In this document: positions 27,291 to 36,247 of the stretch, piece by piece | Layout: the number at the start of each line of letters is the position of its first letter | Numbering within the stretch: the stretch's first letter is position 1 | Assembly: GCF_000685035.1 (NCBI RefSeq) | Contig: NZ_BAYB01000009.1 | Span: 310,001 to 374,000 of the forward strand | From: Paraburkholderia ferrariae NBRC 106233 | GTDB taxonomy: Bacteria; Pseudomonadota; Gammaproteobacteria; Burkholderiales; Burkholderiaceae | Length of the DNA stretch: 64,000 bases | Reading direction: 5' to 3' | The notes under the pieces: generated by a model | The model's input: the letters and a program-made list of their open reading frames with translations, nothing else | Database searches by the model: none | Told to the model about the DNA's origin: nothing | Translations under genes and position numbers: made by a program

Positions 27291-27755
27291 TCAGGACTTC
27301 GACACCTCGCACGCCGCCTCGGGCAAGGTCACGAGCGGCAGGGCCGACGCCGGCAAGCCGAACAGATGGTCGAAAGCGAGGTTGTAGAGGTAGGCATAGA
27401 CGAGAAAGAACACGGTCAGGCCGATGTCCATCACGAACGCTTCGACGAGCGAAATACGCAGTAGCCAGGCGAAGAGCGGCACGAGCATCAGCAAGAGGCC
27501 GCCTTCGAATCCCACCGCGTGCGCGATGCGCCGCGCAACGCTGCGGCCGCGCCGCGTCTGCCGCGCTTCCCAGCGCTCGAACAGCAGGTTGTAGACGAAA
27601 TTCCACGAGGTCGCGACCACCGAGGTCAGCACCGCCACCGCGCCGGCCCGGTTCATGCCGCTCCCCGCAATCGACGCGAAACTCACGCCGGTCACGAGAA
27701 TGGCGAGGCCTTCGAACACGGTGACATAAACGATGCGTCGTTTGAGACCTTGCAT
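27291..27755 (-). CDS. PACE-family efflux transporter (AceI-like)
   Basis: 154 aa, four membrane segments arranged as two repeated bacterial transmembrane-pair units. The start MQGLKRRIVYVTVFEGLAIL puts Glu at position 15, the residue essential for chlorhexidine transport in AceI. Family motifs SWNFVYNLLFERWEARQ and YLYNLAFDHLFGLP follow each unit. PACE pumps are proton-coupled exporters of biocides or polyamine-like diamines. It is divergent from a LysR gene (27851) across 95 bp, the arrangement known for aceI/aceR, so that regulator probably controls it. Confidence 0.9.
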   Translation of the reverse strand: MQGLKRRIVYVTVFEGLAILVTGVSFASIAGSGMNRAGAVAVLTSVVATSWNFVYNLLFERWEARQTRRGRSVARRIAHAVGFEGGLLLMLVPLFAWLLRISLVEAFVMDIGLTVFFLVYAYLYNLAFDHLFGLPASALPLVTLPEAACEVSKS

Positions 27756-27850
27756 GGCGCCCCCTCGGCGATATCGGAATGATCTTGATCGTAGCGGGCG
27801 AAATCTGATACAACCAGTCAGCTTCTGTCAAAAAATCTGAAAGGTCGCAC

Positions 27851-28753
27851 ATGAGCTTCAGTTCGGACAACGTGGCCGTCTTCCTCGCCGTGCTCGACCA
27901 CGGCTCGTTTTCGGCGGCCGCCCGTGCGCTCGGCAAGGTGCCTTCCGCGGTGAGCATGGCGATGGCGAACCTCGAAGCGGCGCTCGACCTCGCGCTATTC
28001 GACCGCGCGGGCCGCGAGCCCATGCCCACCGACGCCGCGCGTGCCCTGGAGCCGCGCGCCCGGCAGATCGCGCTGCAACTGCGGCAACTCGACGTGCATG
28101 CGCTCGCCCTGCACGCGGGGCTGGAGAAAACGCTCGCCATTGCGATCGCGCCGGAACTGCTGGCCGCGCCCTGGAGCGCGCCGCTGCAAACGCTCGCGCT
28201 GGAGTTTCCCGCGCTGGAAGTGGACATCGTTTCGGCGCCGCAGGCGAACGCCATGCGCATGCTGCACGAAGGCGCCGTGCAACTCGCGCTCGTGTTCGAA
28301 CGCCCTGGACTCGACGCGCGGGAAGGGTTTCAGGAGGTGAGCAGCGAACTGCTGGTGGCGGTGGTCTCGCCCGATCATCCGCTGTACCAGCCGGAGCAGA
28401 GCTGCGTGAGCCACGAGGATCTCATTGCGGGCCGGCAGATTGCCGTGGCGAGCGACGCGGACAGCCGGCTCAACAACCGCACGCTCGTCTCGCGCACCAC
28501 CTGGCGCACGGACAGCCACCTCGCCACGCTCGGCCTCGTGCAGGCCGGACTCGGCTGGGCCTATCTGCCGCGCGCGCTGGTGCAGCCGCTCGTGGCAACC
28601 GGCGCGCTCGTCGAAATCGTGCTCGAAAACATGAGCAACGAAATTCGCCTGTGGGCCGACGTGGTCTGGTCGACGGAGCGGCCGCTCGGACTCGCCGCGC
28701 GGCGCTACGTCGAACTGATGCGCGAGGCGCGCAAGGCGTCCGCCGATAGCTGA
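27851..28753 (+). CDS. LysR-family regulator, probably of the PACE pump
   Basis: 300 aa. The N-terminal HTH is VFLAVLDHGSFSAAARALGK, then VPSAVSMAMANLEAALDLALF. The effector domain runs from about 90 to 295 and is complete. It faces the PACE gene with short repeats in the shared promoter (TCTGATACAACCAGTCAG and AAAAATCTGA). AceR-type regulators of PACE genes belong to the LysR family, which supports this pairing. ATG 27851 follows GAAAGG by about 7 nt. Confidence 0.9.
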   Translation: MSFSSDNVAVFLAVLDHGSFSAAARALGKVPSAVSMAMANLEAALDLALFDRAGREPMPTDAARALEPRARQIALQLRQLDVHALALHAGLEKTLAIAIAPELLAAPWSAPLQTLALEFPALEVDIVSAPQANAMRMLHEGAVQLALVFERPGLDAREGFQEVSSELLVAVVSPDHPLYQPEQSCVSHEDLIAGRQIAVASDADSRLNNRTLVSRTTWRTDSHLATLGLVQAGLGWAYLPRALVQPLVATGALVEIVLENMSNEIRLWADVVWSTERPLGLAARRYVELMREARKASADS

Positions 28754-28813
28754 CCCCGCCTCGCGGCGGCCGCCTTCAACGCGCCACCCTCGTCACGCGC
28801 CTCGCGCAGGGCC

Positions 28814-29470
28814 TCACGCAAGTTCCGTGAACACCGCCGCAGCCGGCAGGCGCGACTTCGGCAGCTTCGCGTTGAAGTCCTCGCCGCTGCGATAGCCGAG
28901 GCTCACCACCACGAGCGACGTGAGGCCTTTTTCGCGCAAGCCGAGTTCGGCGTCGAGCACCGCCGCGTCGAAACCTTCCATCGGACAGGCGTCGATCTCG
29001 AGCGTGGCCGCGCCGATCAGCAGCGTGCCGAGCGCGAGATAGGCCTGCTTTTCCATCCACTCCGGCAGATCGCCGCGCTCGTCGCGGTGCAGCTTCACGT
29101 AGAACACGCGCGTGTTCTGCTGGCCCGTCTTCGCTTCGGGGCTCGCAAAGCGGCCGTCCGCTTCTTCCTGTGCAAGCACGGCGTTCAGGTGAGCTTCGTC
29201 CATATCGGTGCGCGCGCACAGCACCATCACGTGCGAAGCGCGCATCACCTTCGGTTCGTTATACGCATAGCCGGGCTGCATGGCCTTCGCCACACGCGCA
29301 CGCGCCGCATCGCTCGATGCGACCACGAAATGCCACGGCTGCGAGTTGACCGACGAGGGGCTGAAGCGCACCAGTTCCTTCAGTTCGTCGATAACCGGGT
29401 CGGGGATCTTGCGGGCGGGATCGAAGGCCTTGGCCGCGTGACGGCCCTGGGCATAGCGGGTGAGATTCAA
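28814..29470 (-). CDS. Oxygen-insensitive nitroreductase (NfsB-like)
   Basis: 218 aa FMN-dependent NAD(P)H nitroreductase. Family landmarks: RYAQGRHAAKAFDP, ELVRFSPSSVNSQPWHF (FMN phosphate/isoalloxazine contacts), EKQAYLALGTLLIGAATLEIDACPMEGFD, and the C-terminal LGYRSGEDFNAKLPKSR. It reduces nitroaromatics and quinones. The start is a TTG at 29470, with GGAGAA 7 nt upstream; no ATG lies nearby. It is convergent with the LysR gene (60 bp). The FMN-binding residues look intact. Confidence 0.88.
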   Translation of the reverse strand: MNLTRYAQGRHAAKAFDPARKIPDPVIDELKELVRFSPSSVNSQPWHFVVASSDAARARVAKAMQPGYAYNEPKVMRASHVMVLCARTDMDEAHLNAVLAQEEADGRFASPEAKTGQQNTRVFYVKLHRDERGDLPEWMEKQAYLALGTLLIGAATLEIDACPMEGFDAAVLDAELGLREKGLTSLVVVSLGYRSGEDFNAKLPKSRLPAAAVFTELA

Positions 29471-29634
29471 ACAGGTTCTCCTGGACGTTTCCGGGGATTC
29501 GGGCGCCGCCGGTCCGGCGGCGAGCGCGACATCCTACCAGCACAGGCCCGCGCGCGTGCATGACGCCCGCCGGCGGCAGGGCATCCGTTATGCTGCTCAT
29601 TCGGCCTCACCGCCCGCCAGGAAGGAGAAAGACC

Positions 29635-30054
29635 ATGCGCCAGGCGCTTCATCATCTGCACGTCAACGCGCGCACGCGCGGCCTCGTCGACATCAGCGCG
29701 CCCGTGCGCGCATTCGTGCGCGAGCAGGGCGTCGCCACCGGCCTCCTCACGCTGTTCTGCCGCCATACCTCGGCATCGCTGCTGATCCAGGAGAATGCCG
29801 ACCCGTCGGTGCGCCGCGATATCGAACGCTATTTCGACGAACTCGCGCCCGAAGCCCCGCAACGCTACGAGCACGACACCGAAGGCCCCGACGACATGCC
29901 CGCGCACCTGCGCTGCGCGCTCACGCAGACCCAGCTTTCGATACCGGTCGAACACGGCGAGCCCGTGCTCGGCACATGGCAAGGCATTTATCTCTTCGAG
30001 CACCGCCGCCATGCAAGCGTGCGCGACATCGTCCTGCATCTGATCGGGGAATAG
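29635..30054 (+). CDS. YjbQ / secondary thiamine-phosphate synthase family protein
   Basis: 139 aa, PF01894-type UPF0047 fold. It has LTLFCRHTSASLLIQENADP with the clustered His/Thr/Ser, HDTEGPDDMPAHLRCAL and LGTWQGIYLFEHRRH, all conserved in YjbQ. E. coli YjbQ shows weak thiamine-phosphate synthase activity, but its true role is unsettled. ATG 29635 follows GAAGGAG. It is followed by a dienelactone hydrolase on the same strand. Confidence 0.85.
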   Translation: MRQALHHLHVNARTRGLVDISAPVRAFVREQGVATGLLTLFCRHTSASLLIQENADPSVRRDIERYFDELAPEAPQRYEHDTEGPDDMPAHLRCALTQTQLSIPVEHGEPVLGTWQGIYLFEHRRHASVRDIVLHLIGE

Positions 30055-30078
30055 CGCCGCCGACCCATGCGGCAAGAC

Positions 30079-30102
30079 ACACGGCGAAGCACACGGCAAA
30101 GC
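30079..30102. repeat. Two-copy 12-bp tandem repeat between YjbQ and the dienelactone hydrolase
   Basis: ACACGGCGAAGC is followed directly by ACACGGCAAAGC (one mismatch), then a third degenerate unit ACGCGGCG. A small hairpin GCGCC-GTGT-GGCGC follows within 30 bp. It may be a remnant of slippage; no function is seen. Confidence 0.4.
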
Positions 30103-30208
30103 ACGCGGCGTCTTGTAGCGCCGTGTGGCGCAACCAGGCAAAGCCGCGGCGCAAACGCTATGCTAGCGGTTTCACCCCTGGCGCCCCGCCCTTCAGAGGA
30201 ATGTCCCC

Positions 30209-30931
30209 ATGAAACAGCCCACCGGTTCCACCATCACCTTCACGCGCCCCGACGGCAAGACGCTGCAGGGCTATCTCGCCCGCCCCGAGAAGGCCGAGGG
30301 TGCACCGGCCATCGTCGTCATCCAGGAATGGTGGGGCGTAAACGAGCAGATCCGCGGCGTGGCCGACCGCCTCGCACAATCGGGCTACATCGCGCTCGTC
30401 CCCGATCTCTATCGCGGCAAAAGCACGGTGGAAGAAGAAGAGGCGAACCACCTCATGAATGCGCTCGACTTCGCGGACGCCGCCTCGCAGGACGTGCGCG
30501 GCGCCGTGGACTACCTGAGGACGCTGACCGACCGTGTCGGCATGACGGGCTACTGCATGGGCGGCGCGCTCACGCTGCTGGCGGCGGGCCAGATTTCCGG
30601 CCTCGACGGCGTGGTGGTGTGGTACGGCTTCCCGCCGCTCGAATACATCAACGCCTCGAAGATCGGCGCACCCGTGCTGGGCCACTGGGCCACGCAAGAC
30701 CACTTCTTCAAGGCCGAGATTGTCGATGCGCTCGAAGCGAAGCTGCTCGAAGCCGGGGTCGATGTGACCTTCCACCGCTACCTCGCGCATCATTCGTTCG
30801 CCAACGAAACGGCCGTTGGCCCGGGCCGCATCGCGGCCACGCAATACGATCCGGTCTGGGCGCAACTGGCGTGGGACCGCACGCTCACGTTCTGGGGCAA
30901 GACGCTCTGGCCGCGTCGCGAAGCGCGCTGA
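30209..30931 (+). CDS. Dienelactone hydrolase family protein
   Basis: 240 aa. Alpha/beta-fold enzyme with the Cys nucleophile of dienelactone hydrolases in GMTGYCMGGAL (C116). The activating Glu is E40 in VVIQEWWGVN, and Asp and His are in WATQDHFF and YLAHHSFAN. Classic members open dienelactone to maleylacetate in chloroaromatic breakdown, but many homologues of this size act on other esters. No chlorocatechol genes are near. ATG 30209 has AGAGGAAT upstream. It is convergent with the LysR gene at 31004. Confidence 0.88.
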   Translation: MKQPTGSTITFTRPDGKTLQGYLARPEKAEGAPAIVVIQEWWGVNEQIRGVADRLAQSGYIALVPDLYRGKSTVEEEEANHLMNALDFADAASQDVRGAVDYLRTLTDRVGMTGYCMGGALTLLAAGQISGLDGVVVWYGFPPLEYINASKIGAPVLGHWATQDHFFKAEIVDALEAKLLEAGVDVTFHRYLAHHSFANETAVGPGRIAATQYDPVWAQLAWDRTLTFWGKTLWPRREAR

Positions 30932-31003
30932 TTTTTACGGCTCGGCAGGGGGCGCGCGGGGTTTACCTTTAACGCTTCTTTAGAGCGCTTCAGCTTTAGT
31001 CCG

Positions 31004-31915
31004 CTAACGCGCCTCCCGTGCCGTCAACTGCCGCAACTGCTCGAGCAGTTTCACCGCCGGGCTCGGCAAGATGCCGTGCCGGCGCCGGAAGGCGGTCAGC
31101 GTGCGCCGCCCTTCCACGCCCGGCAACGGCAGCGTATCGAACACGCCCGCCTTGCTCTCCGTCGCGTACATCGGCAAGGCCATCCAGCTCAGAAACCCCG
31201 AGCGTCCCACGAGGCTCTTCAACACCGTGATCGAGCGCGTTTCGACCACCACATTCGGCAGGCCCAGCCCCTGCGCGGCGAACGCCTGCTGCATGTGATC
31301 GTACGGGGCCGTGCCGCGAGGCGGGATGGCCCATTGCTCGCCGAGCGTATCGGCCAGCGTGAGGCTGCGCTTCTTGCGCAGCGGATGATCGAGCGCCGCC
31401 ACGACATAGCTCAGATCCTCCCAGCGGCAGTCGCCTATCGCCACGATCTCGTCCGTATCGGGCACGGCCATGCTGAGTGCGAGGTCGATGTCCCGGCGCA
31501 CCAGCGCGTCGGCCAGCCGGTCCCACACCCCTTCGATAATTTCCACGCGCAGCTTCGGCCACTTCTGCAGCACGCCGCTCACCGCGAGCGGCAGCACGTG
31601 GCTCGCAATGCTGCCCACCGCGCCGCAGCGGATCGTGCCGCGCGCGAGGCCGCGCATGGCGTCGATCTCTTCGCGGGCCTGCTCGGCCTCGCGTTGCAGG
31701 AGGATCGCGTGCGGCAGCAGCGCCTCGCCCACGGGCGTGAGCTGCATGCCGCGCGAGTGGCGCTCGAAGAGCGGTGCGCCCACCTGGTCTTCGAGCCGGC
31801 GGATCGCCCGGCTCAGCGCGGGCTGCGTGACGTGCAGCGTTTCGGCCGCGCGCCCGAGGCTGCCGGTCGAAACGATGGTGGCGAAGGCGTGCAGTTGCTG
31901 GAGATTGAAAGTCAT
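31004..31915 (-). CDS. LysR-family regulator of the mandelate-type cluster
   Basis: 303 aa from ATG 31915 (TTG 31921 is also in frame). The HTH is ASTGSLGRAAETLHVT-type: TIVSTGSLGRAAETLHVTQP, then ALSRAIRRLEDQVGAPLFER. The effector domain follows. It is divergent from benzoylformate decarboxylase, and a consensus LysR box (ATTATC-N11-GATAAT) lies between them at 31956-31978, so it is the probable activator of the downstream genes. The effector could be mandelate or benzoylformate. Confidence 0.9.
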   Translation of the reverse strand: MTFNLQQLHAFATIVSTGSLGRAAETLHVTQPALSRAIRRLEDQVGAPLFERHSRGMQLTPVGEALLPHAILLQREAEQAREEIDAMRGLARGTIRCGAVGSIASHVLPLAVSGVLQKWPKLRVEIIEGVWDRLADALVRRDIDLALSMAVPDTDEIVAIGDCRWEDLSYVVAALDHPLRKKRSLTLADTLGEQWAIPPRGTAPYDHMQQAFAAQGLGLPNVVVETRSITVLKSLVGRSGFLSWMALPMYATESKAGVFDTLPLPGVEGRRTLTAFRRRHGILPSPAVKLLEQLRQLTAREAR

Positions 31916-31955
31916 GCCCAAAGGTAATGCCTTTAACGCAAACAGGCAATTTCGG

Positions 31956-31978
31956 ATTATCCCGGGCGTCGCGATAAT
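31956..31978. promoter_or_regulatory. LysR recognition box in the mdlC promoter region
   Basis: ATTATC (31956-31961), 11 bp, GATAAT (31973-31978): a perfect dyad with the T-N11-A spacing of LysR-type activators, midway between the divergent LysR and decarboxylase genes. A smaller dyad AAAGG-N5-CCTTT (31920-31934) lies next to the LysR start. Confidence 0.72.
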
Positions 31979-32020
31979 GCCCCATCGACATCACGCGCTC
32001 AGGCAACAGGAGACCGATCA

Positions 32021-33682
32021 ATGGCAGTCAGCGCGCCTCACCCGCATCCTTCGAATCAACGCGATCAATTGAATCAGCCGAACACCCGGAACGCCGCCGC
32101 GCCGGCGCTCACCGTGCGCGATGCCGTGATCGACTTCGCCCGCCGCGTCGGCATGACTTCGATCTTCGCGAACCCTGGCTCCACCGAGCTGCCGATGTTC
32201 CGCGACTTCCCCGCCGATTTCCGCTACGTGCTGGGCCTGCAGGAAGCCGTCGTGGTCGGCATGGCCGACGGCTATGCCCAGGCAAGCGGGCGCGCCGCGC
32301 TGGTGAACCTGCATTCGGCGGCCGGCGTGGGCAACGCCATGGGCAATATCTTCACCGCGTTTCGCAACCGCACGCCGCTCGTCATCACGGCCGGCCAGCA
32401 GGCCCGCTCGATCCTGCCGTTCGATCCGTTCCTCGCGGCCACCCAGGCCACCGAACTGCCCAGGCCCTACGTGAAATGGAGCATCGAGCCCGCCCGCGCG
32501 CAGGACGTGCCGCTCGCCATCGCACGCGCCTGGGCCATCGCCATGCAGGAGCCGCGCGGTCCGGTGTTCGTCTCGATCCCCGTGGACGACTGGGACCAGC
32601 CCGCCGAACGCGTGCCGGAGCGCGTGCTCGCCCACGTTACGCGGCCCGATCCGCAAACGCTCGCGCAAATCGGCGCGCGGCTCGACGCGTGCGAGCGGCC
32701 TGCCTTCGTGGTGGGCGGCGCGGTGGACCGCGCGGGCGCTGTCGAAGACGTGGTCCGCCTCGCCGAACGCCATCGCGCGCGGGTCTACGTCGCGCCGATG
32801 ACGGGGCGCTGCAGCTTTCCCGAAACGCACCGCCTCTTCGCGGGTTTTCTGCCCGCGATGCGCGAGCGCATCGTCGAGATTCTGGACGGCCACGATCTGG
32901 TGTTCGCGCTCGGCGCACCCGCGTTCACCTACCACGTCGAGGGCCAGGGCCCGCACGTGCCCCACGGTGCAGAGCTATGCCAGTTGATCGACGACCCGGG
33001 CACGGCCGCCTGGACGCCGCAAGGCGTGGCCGCCGTCGGCAACGTGCGGCTCGGTGTCCTCGACCTGCTCGATCGCCCCGCGCCGCGCGAGCGTGCGCTG
33101 CCCGCGCCGCGCGCGGTGCCGCCCCGCGCGCTGCCGCCCGCAGCGGACGAGCGCATGTCGGTTGCGTATGCCTTGCAGACGCTCGGCGAAGCGCGTAGTG
33201 CCGCCGACATCGTGGTCGAAGAAGCCCCGAGCGCGCGCCCGGTGATGCAGACCTACCTGCCGATCGAACGCGCTGGCGGTTTCCTCACCATGGATAGCGG
33301 CGGCCTGGGCTACGGCATGCCGGCCGCAGTGGGCGCGGCGCTCGCGAAACCCGGCGAACGCGTGATCGCGCTGATCGGCGACGGCTCCAGCATGTACTCG
33401 ATCCAGGCGATCTGGAGCGCGGTGCAGCAGCGCCTTCCAATTACCTTCGTCATCCTGAACAATACGCGCTATGCCGCGCTGCAGGACTTTGCGCCGGTGT
33501 TCGGCTTCGGCCCCGGCGACCCGGTTCAGGGCACCGACCTGCCCGGCCTCGACTTCGTGGCGCTCGCCGCCGGCATGGGGTGCAGCGGCGTTCGCGTCAG
33601 TGCGGCTGGCGAACTGAGCGAGGCGCTCCAGCGTGCGCTCGCGGCGGGCGGCCCCGCGCTCGTCGAAGTGCTCGTCGCATAA
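32021..33682 (+). CDS. mdlC: Benzoylformate decarboxylase
   Basis: 553 aa ThDP-dependent enzyme that converts benzoylformate to benzaldehyde and CO2 in the mandelate pathway. The active-site residues known from Pseudomonas putida BFDC (Ser26, Glu47, His70) line up as S54 (ANPGSTELP), E75 (LGLQEAVVVG) and H98 (VNLHSAAGVG), a constant 28-residue offset caused by an extended N-terminus. The ThDP/Mg motif is GDGSSMYSIQ followed by NN, and the FTYHVEGQG segment carries the His281 equivalent. ATG 32021 follows GGAGA. It is the first gene of the cluster decarboxylase-aldehyde dehydrogenase-PanE-like-transporter-porin. Confidence 0.9.
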   Translation: MAVSAPHPHPSNQRDQLNQPNTRNAAAPALTVRDAVIDFARRVGMTSIFANPGSTELPMFRDFPADFRYVLGLQEAVVVGMADGYAQASGRAALVNLHSAAGVGNAMGNIFTAFRNRTPLVITAGQQARSILPFDPFLAATQATELPRPYVKWSIEPARAQDVPLAIARAWAIAMQEPRGPVFVSIPVDDWDQPAERVPERVLAHVTRPDPQTLAQIGARLDACERPAFVVGGAVDRAGAVEDVVRLAERHRARVYVAPMTGRCSFPETHRLFAGFLPAMRERIVEILDGHDLVFALGAPAFTYHVEGQGPHVPHGAELCQLIDDPGTAAWTPQGVAAVGNVRLGVLDLLDRPAPRERALPAPRAVPPRALPPAADERMSVAYALQTLGEARSAADIVVEEAPSARPVMQTYLPIERAGGFLTMDSGGLGYGMPAAVGAALAKPGERVIALIGDGSSMYSIQAIWSAVQQRLPITFVILNNTRYAALQDFAPVFGFGPGDPVQGTDLPGLDFVALAAGMGCSGVRVSAAGELSEALQRALAAGGPALVEVLVA

Positions 33683-33728
33683 GCGCCCACCCTTTAGAGA
33701 CTACTGAGGATTCCCGAGGAGACAAACG

Positions 33729-35180
33729 ATGAAAGACGTATCGATGCTGATCGACGGCGAACGGGTCCCGGCCCGCGACGGCGCGACCTTCGAGCGCCGC
33801 AACCCGCTGGACGGCACCGTGGCCTCGCGTGCGCCGGCCGCCAGCGTCGAGGACGCACGCGCTGCCGTGGACGCCGCCGCGCGCGCTTTCCCGGCGTGGT
33901 CGGCGCTCGGGCCGGGCGAGCGTCGCGCGCGGCTTACGCAGGCTGCCCACGCGCTCGAAGCGCAAGCCGACGCCTTCGTCGACGCCATGGCGGCGGAGAC
34001 CGGCGCCTCCGCGCTGTGGGCGGGCTTCAACGTGCATCTCGCGGCCGAAGGGCTGCGCGAAGCCGCCGCGATGACCACGCAGATCGGCGGCGAACTGATC
34101 CCCTCCGACGTGCCCGGCAATCTCGCCATGGGGGTGCGCCAGCCGGCGGGCGTGGTGCTCGGCATCGCACCGTGGAATGCGCCGGTGATTCTCGCGGTGC
34201 GCGCCATCGCGCTGCCGCTCGCCTGCGGCAACACGGTCGTGCTCAAGGGCTCGGAGATCTGCCCGGCCACGCACGGCCTCATCATCGAGGCGATGCAGGA
34301 AGCGGGGTTGCCGCGCGGCGCCGTGAACTTCGTGACGAATGCACCCGCGGATGCCGCGCACATCGTCGAAGCCATGATCGCGCACCCCAAGGTGCGGCGC
34401 GTGAACTTCACCGGCTCGACGCGCGTGGGCCGCCTGATCGCGGAACAATGCGCGCGCCACCTGAAGCCCGCCGTGCTCGAACTGGGCGGCAAGGCGCCCT
34501 TCGTCGTACTAAACGATGCCGATCTCGATGCTGCAGTCGATGCCGCCGTATTCGGCGCCTTTGCGAACTCCGGGCAGATCTGCATGTCCACCGAACGCAT
34601 CATCGTGGACGAGCAGATTGCCGATGCGTTCGTCGGCAAGCTCGCCGCGCGCGCCCGCGCGCTGCCGCTGGGCGACCCGCGCAAGGGGCCGGTCGTGCTC
34701 GGCTCGGTGGTCGATATGAGCACGGTCGAGCGCTGCAACGCGCTGATCGACGACGCGCTCGCCAAAGGCGCCACGCTCCTGTGCGGCGGCAAGGCAGAGA
34801 GCACGCTCATGCCGGCCACGCTGCTCGACCACGTGACGCCCGCCATGCACCTCTATCACGACGAATCGTTCGGCCCGGTGAAGCCCATTGTCCGCGTGCG
34901 CGGCGATGAGGCTGCCATCGCCTGCGCGAACGACAATCCGTATGGACTCTCCTCGGCCGTGTTCAGCCGCGACAGCGCGCGCGCCCTGAACGTCGCGCGG
35001 CGCATCGAATCCGGCATCTGCCATATCAACGGCCCGACGGTGCACGACGAAGCGCAGATGCCTTTCGGCGGCGTGAAGGACAGCGGCTTCGGGCACTTCG
35101 GCGGCAAGGCCGGTATCGCCGAATTCACCGAACTGCGCTGGATCACGCTGCAAACCACGCCGCGCCACTATCCGTTCTAG
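33729..35180 (+). CDS. NAD(P)-dependent aldehyde dehydrogenase (benzaldehyde/salicylaldehyde type)
   Basis: 483 aa. The catalytic Cys is in NSGQICMST, the general base Glu is in LELGGKAPFVVL, and the NAD-binding FTGSTRVGRLIA and PWNAPVILAVRAIALPLACG segments are present. The C-terminal PFGGVKDSGFG is typical. Overall it resembles salicylaldehyde/vanillin dehydrogenases. In this setting it would oxidise benzaldehyde made by the preceding decarboxylase to benzoate. ATG 33729 follows GAGGAGACAA, and the gene starts 46 bp after mdlC. Confidence 0.9.
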   Translation: MKDVSMLIDGERVPARDGATFERRNPLDGTVASRAPAASVEDARAAVDAAARAFPAWSALGPGERRARLTQAAHALEAQADAFVDAMAAETGASALWAGFNVHLAAEGLREAAAMTTQIGGELIPSDVPGNLAMGVRQPAGVVLGIAPWNAPVILAVRAIALPLACGNTVVLKGSEICPATHGLIIEAMQEAGLPRGAVNFVTNAPADAAHIVEAMIAHPKVRRVNFTGSTRVGRLIAEQCARHLKPAVLELGGKAPFVVLNDADLDAAVDAAVFGAFANSGQICMSTERIIVDEQIADAFVGKLAARARALPLGDPRKGPVVLGSVVDMSTVERCNALIDDALAKGATLLCGGKAESTLMPATLLDHVTPAMHLYHDESFGPVKPIVRVRGDEAAIACANDNPYGLSSAVFSRDSARALNVARRIESGICHINGPTVHDEAQMPFGGVKDSGFGHFGGKAGIAEFTELRWITLQTTPRHYPF

Positions 35181-35190
35181 GGAGCACGCC

Positions 35191-36111
35191 ATGCAGATCG
35201 CCATACTGGGCGCGGGAGCCATGGGCTCGCTCTTCGGCGGACTGCTTGCCGAAGCGGGCCATGACGTGACGCTGCTCGACATCGACGAAGCGCATCTCGC
35301 GGCGATCCGCCAGAATGGCTTGCGGCTCTCGACCGACGCGGGCGAGCGCGTGGTGCGCCAGCTCACGGTGCTGCGCCCGGAATCCGCCAGCGCGGCCGCC
35401 GACCTGCTCATCGTCTTCACCAAGACACTGCACACCGCGGCGGCGCTCGAAGCGGCACGCGCGGCACTCGGCCCGCAAACGGCGCTGCTCTCGCTGCAGA
35501 ATGGGCTCGGCAATGCCGAACGGCTCGTTCGCTTCGCGGAGCCCGCGCGCGTGATGGTAGGCGTGACGACATGGCCCGCCGACAAATCGGAGCCAGGCCG
35601 CGTGAGTTCGCACGGCAGCGGCGCGATCCGCCTGATGAGCGCCGACGGGTCGCGCACGCCGGTGCTCGCACAAACCGTGGACGCGCTGAACTCGGCCGGC
35701 CTCGCCTGCACGGCGGACCCCGACGTGTGGGCGGCCATCTGGGAAAAGGCCGCGTTCAATGCCGCGCTCAACAGCCTGTGCGCGGTGACGCAATGCACCG
35801 TAGGAGAACTGACGAATACCCCTGATGGCGAAGCGCTCGCACTGAAGATTGCCGGCGAGGCCGTAGCCGTGGCGCGCGCCCTCGGCATCGAGGCGAACGA
35901 TGCGCACGTTGCCGCGAATGTGCGTCATGCGCTCGCGCATCACCGCGCGCATCGCCCGTCGATGCTGCAGGACGTGCTCGCGGGCCGGCGCACCGAAATC
36001 GAAGCGATCAACGGCGCCGTGGTGGAAGCCGCGCGGGAGGCCGGTCTTGCCGTGCCCTATACGGAGAGCCTGCTGCATCTCGTACGGCTCGTGGATGCGC
36101 GCCCACGTTAG
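35191..36111 (+). CDS. Ketopantoate-reductase (PanE) family oxidoreductase; candidate D-mandelate dehydrogenase
   Basis: 306 aa. It has an N-terminal Rossmann motif GAGAMGSLFGG, FTKTLHTAAAL, the family's catalytic lysine region WEKAAFNAALNSL (K186) and the helical C-terminal domain with SMLQDVLAGRRTEIEAINGA. It starts 10 bp after the aldehyde dehydrogenase. Ketopantoate reductase would be out of place here. PanE-family D-2-hydroxyacid dehydrogenases that act on D-mandelate are known from enterococci, so conversion of D-mandelate to benzoylformate is the best contextual guess. A true PanE role cannot be excluded from sequence. Confidence 0.85.
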   Translation: MQIAILGAGAMGSLFGGLLAEAGHDVTLLDIDEAHLAAIRQNGLRLSTDAGERVVRQLTVLRPESASAAADLLIVFTKTLHTAAALEAARAALGPQTALLSLQNGLGNAERLVRFAEPARVMVGVTTWPADKSEPGRVSSHGSGAIRLMSADGSRTPVLAQTVDALNSAGLACTADPDVWAAIWEKAAFNAALNSLCAVTQCTVGELTNTPDGEALALKIAGEAVAVARALGIEANDAHVAANVRHALAHHRAHRPSMLQDVLAGRRTEIEAINGAVVEAAREAGLAVPYTESLLHLVRLVDARPR

Positions 36112-36247
36112 CCGCGCACCGCGCGCGCCATGCCCAAACGACATGGCTTTTGCGCGAAACGGAATTTCAGTTTGCGCGGCCCACCGTCCATACTGACCCG
36201 ATGATGAAAAGAGCATGCGCGCCAACAGCGCATCAAGGAGACAAGCG

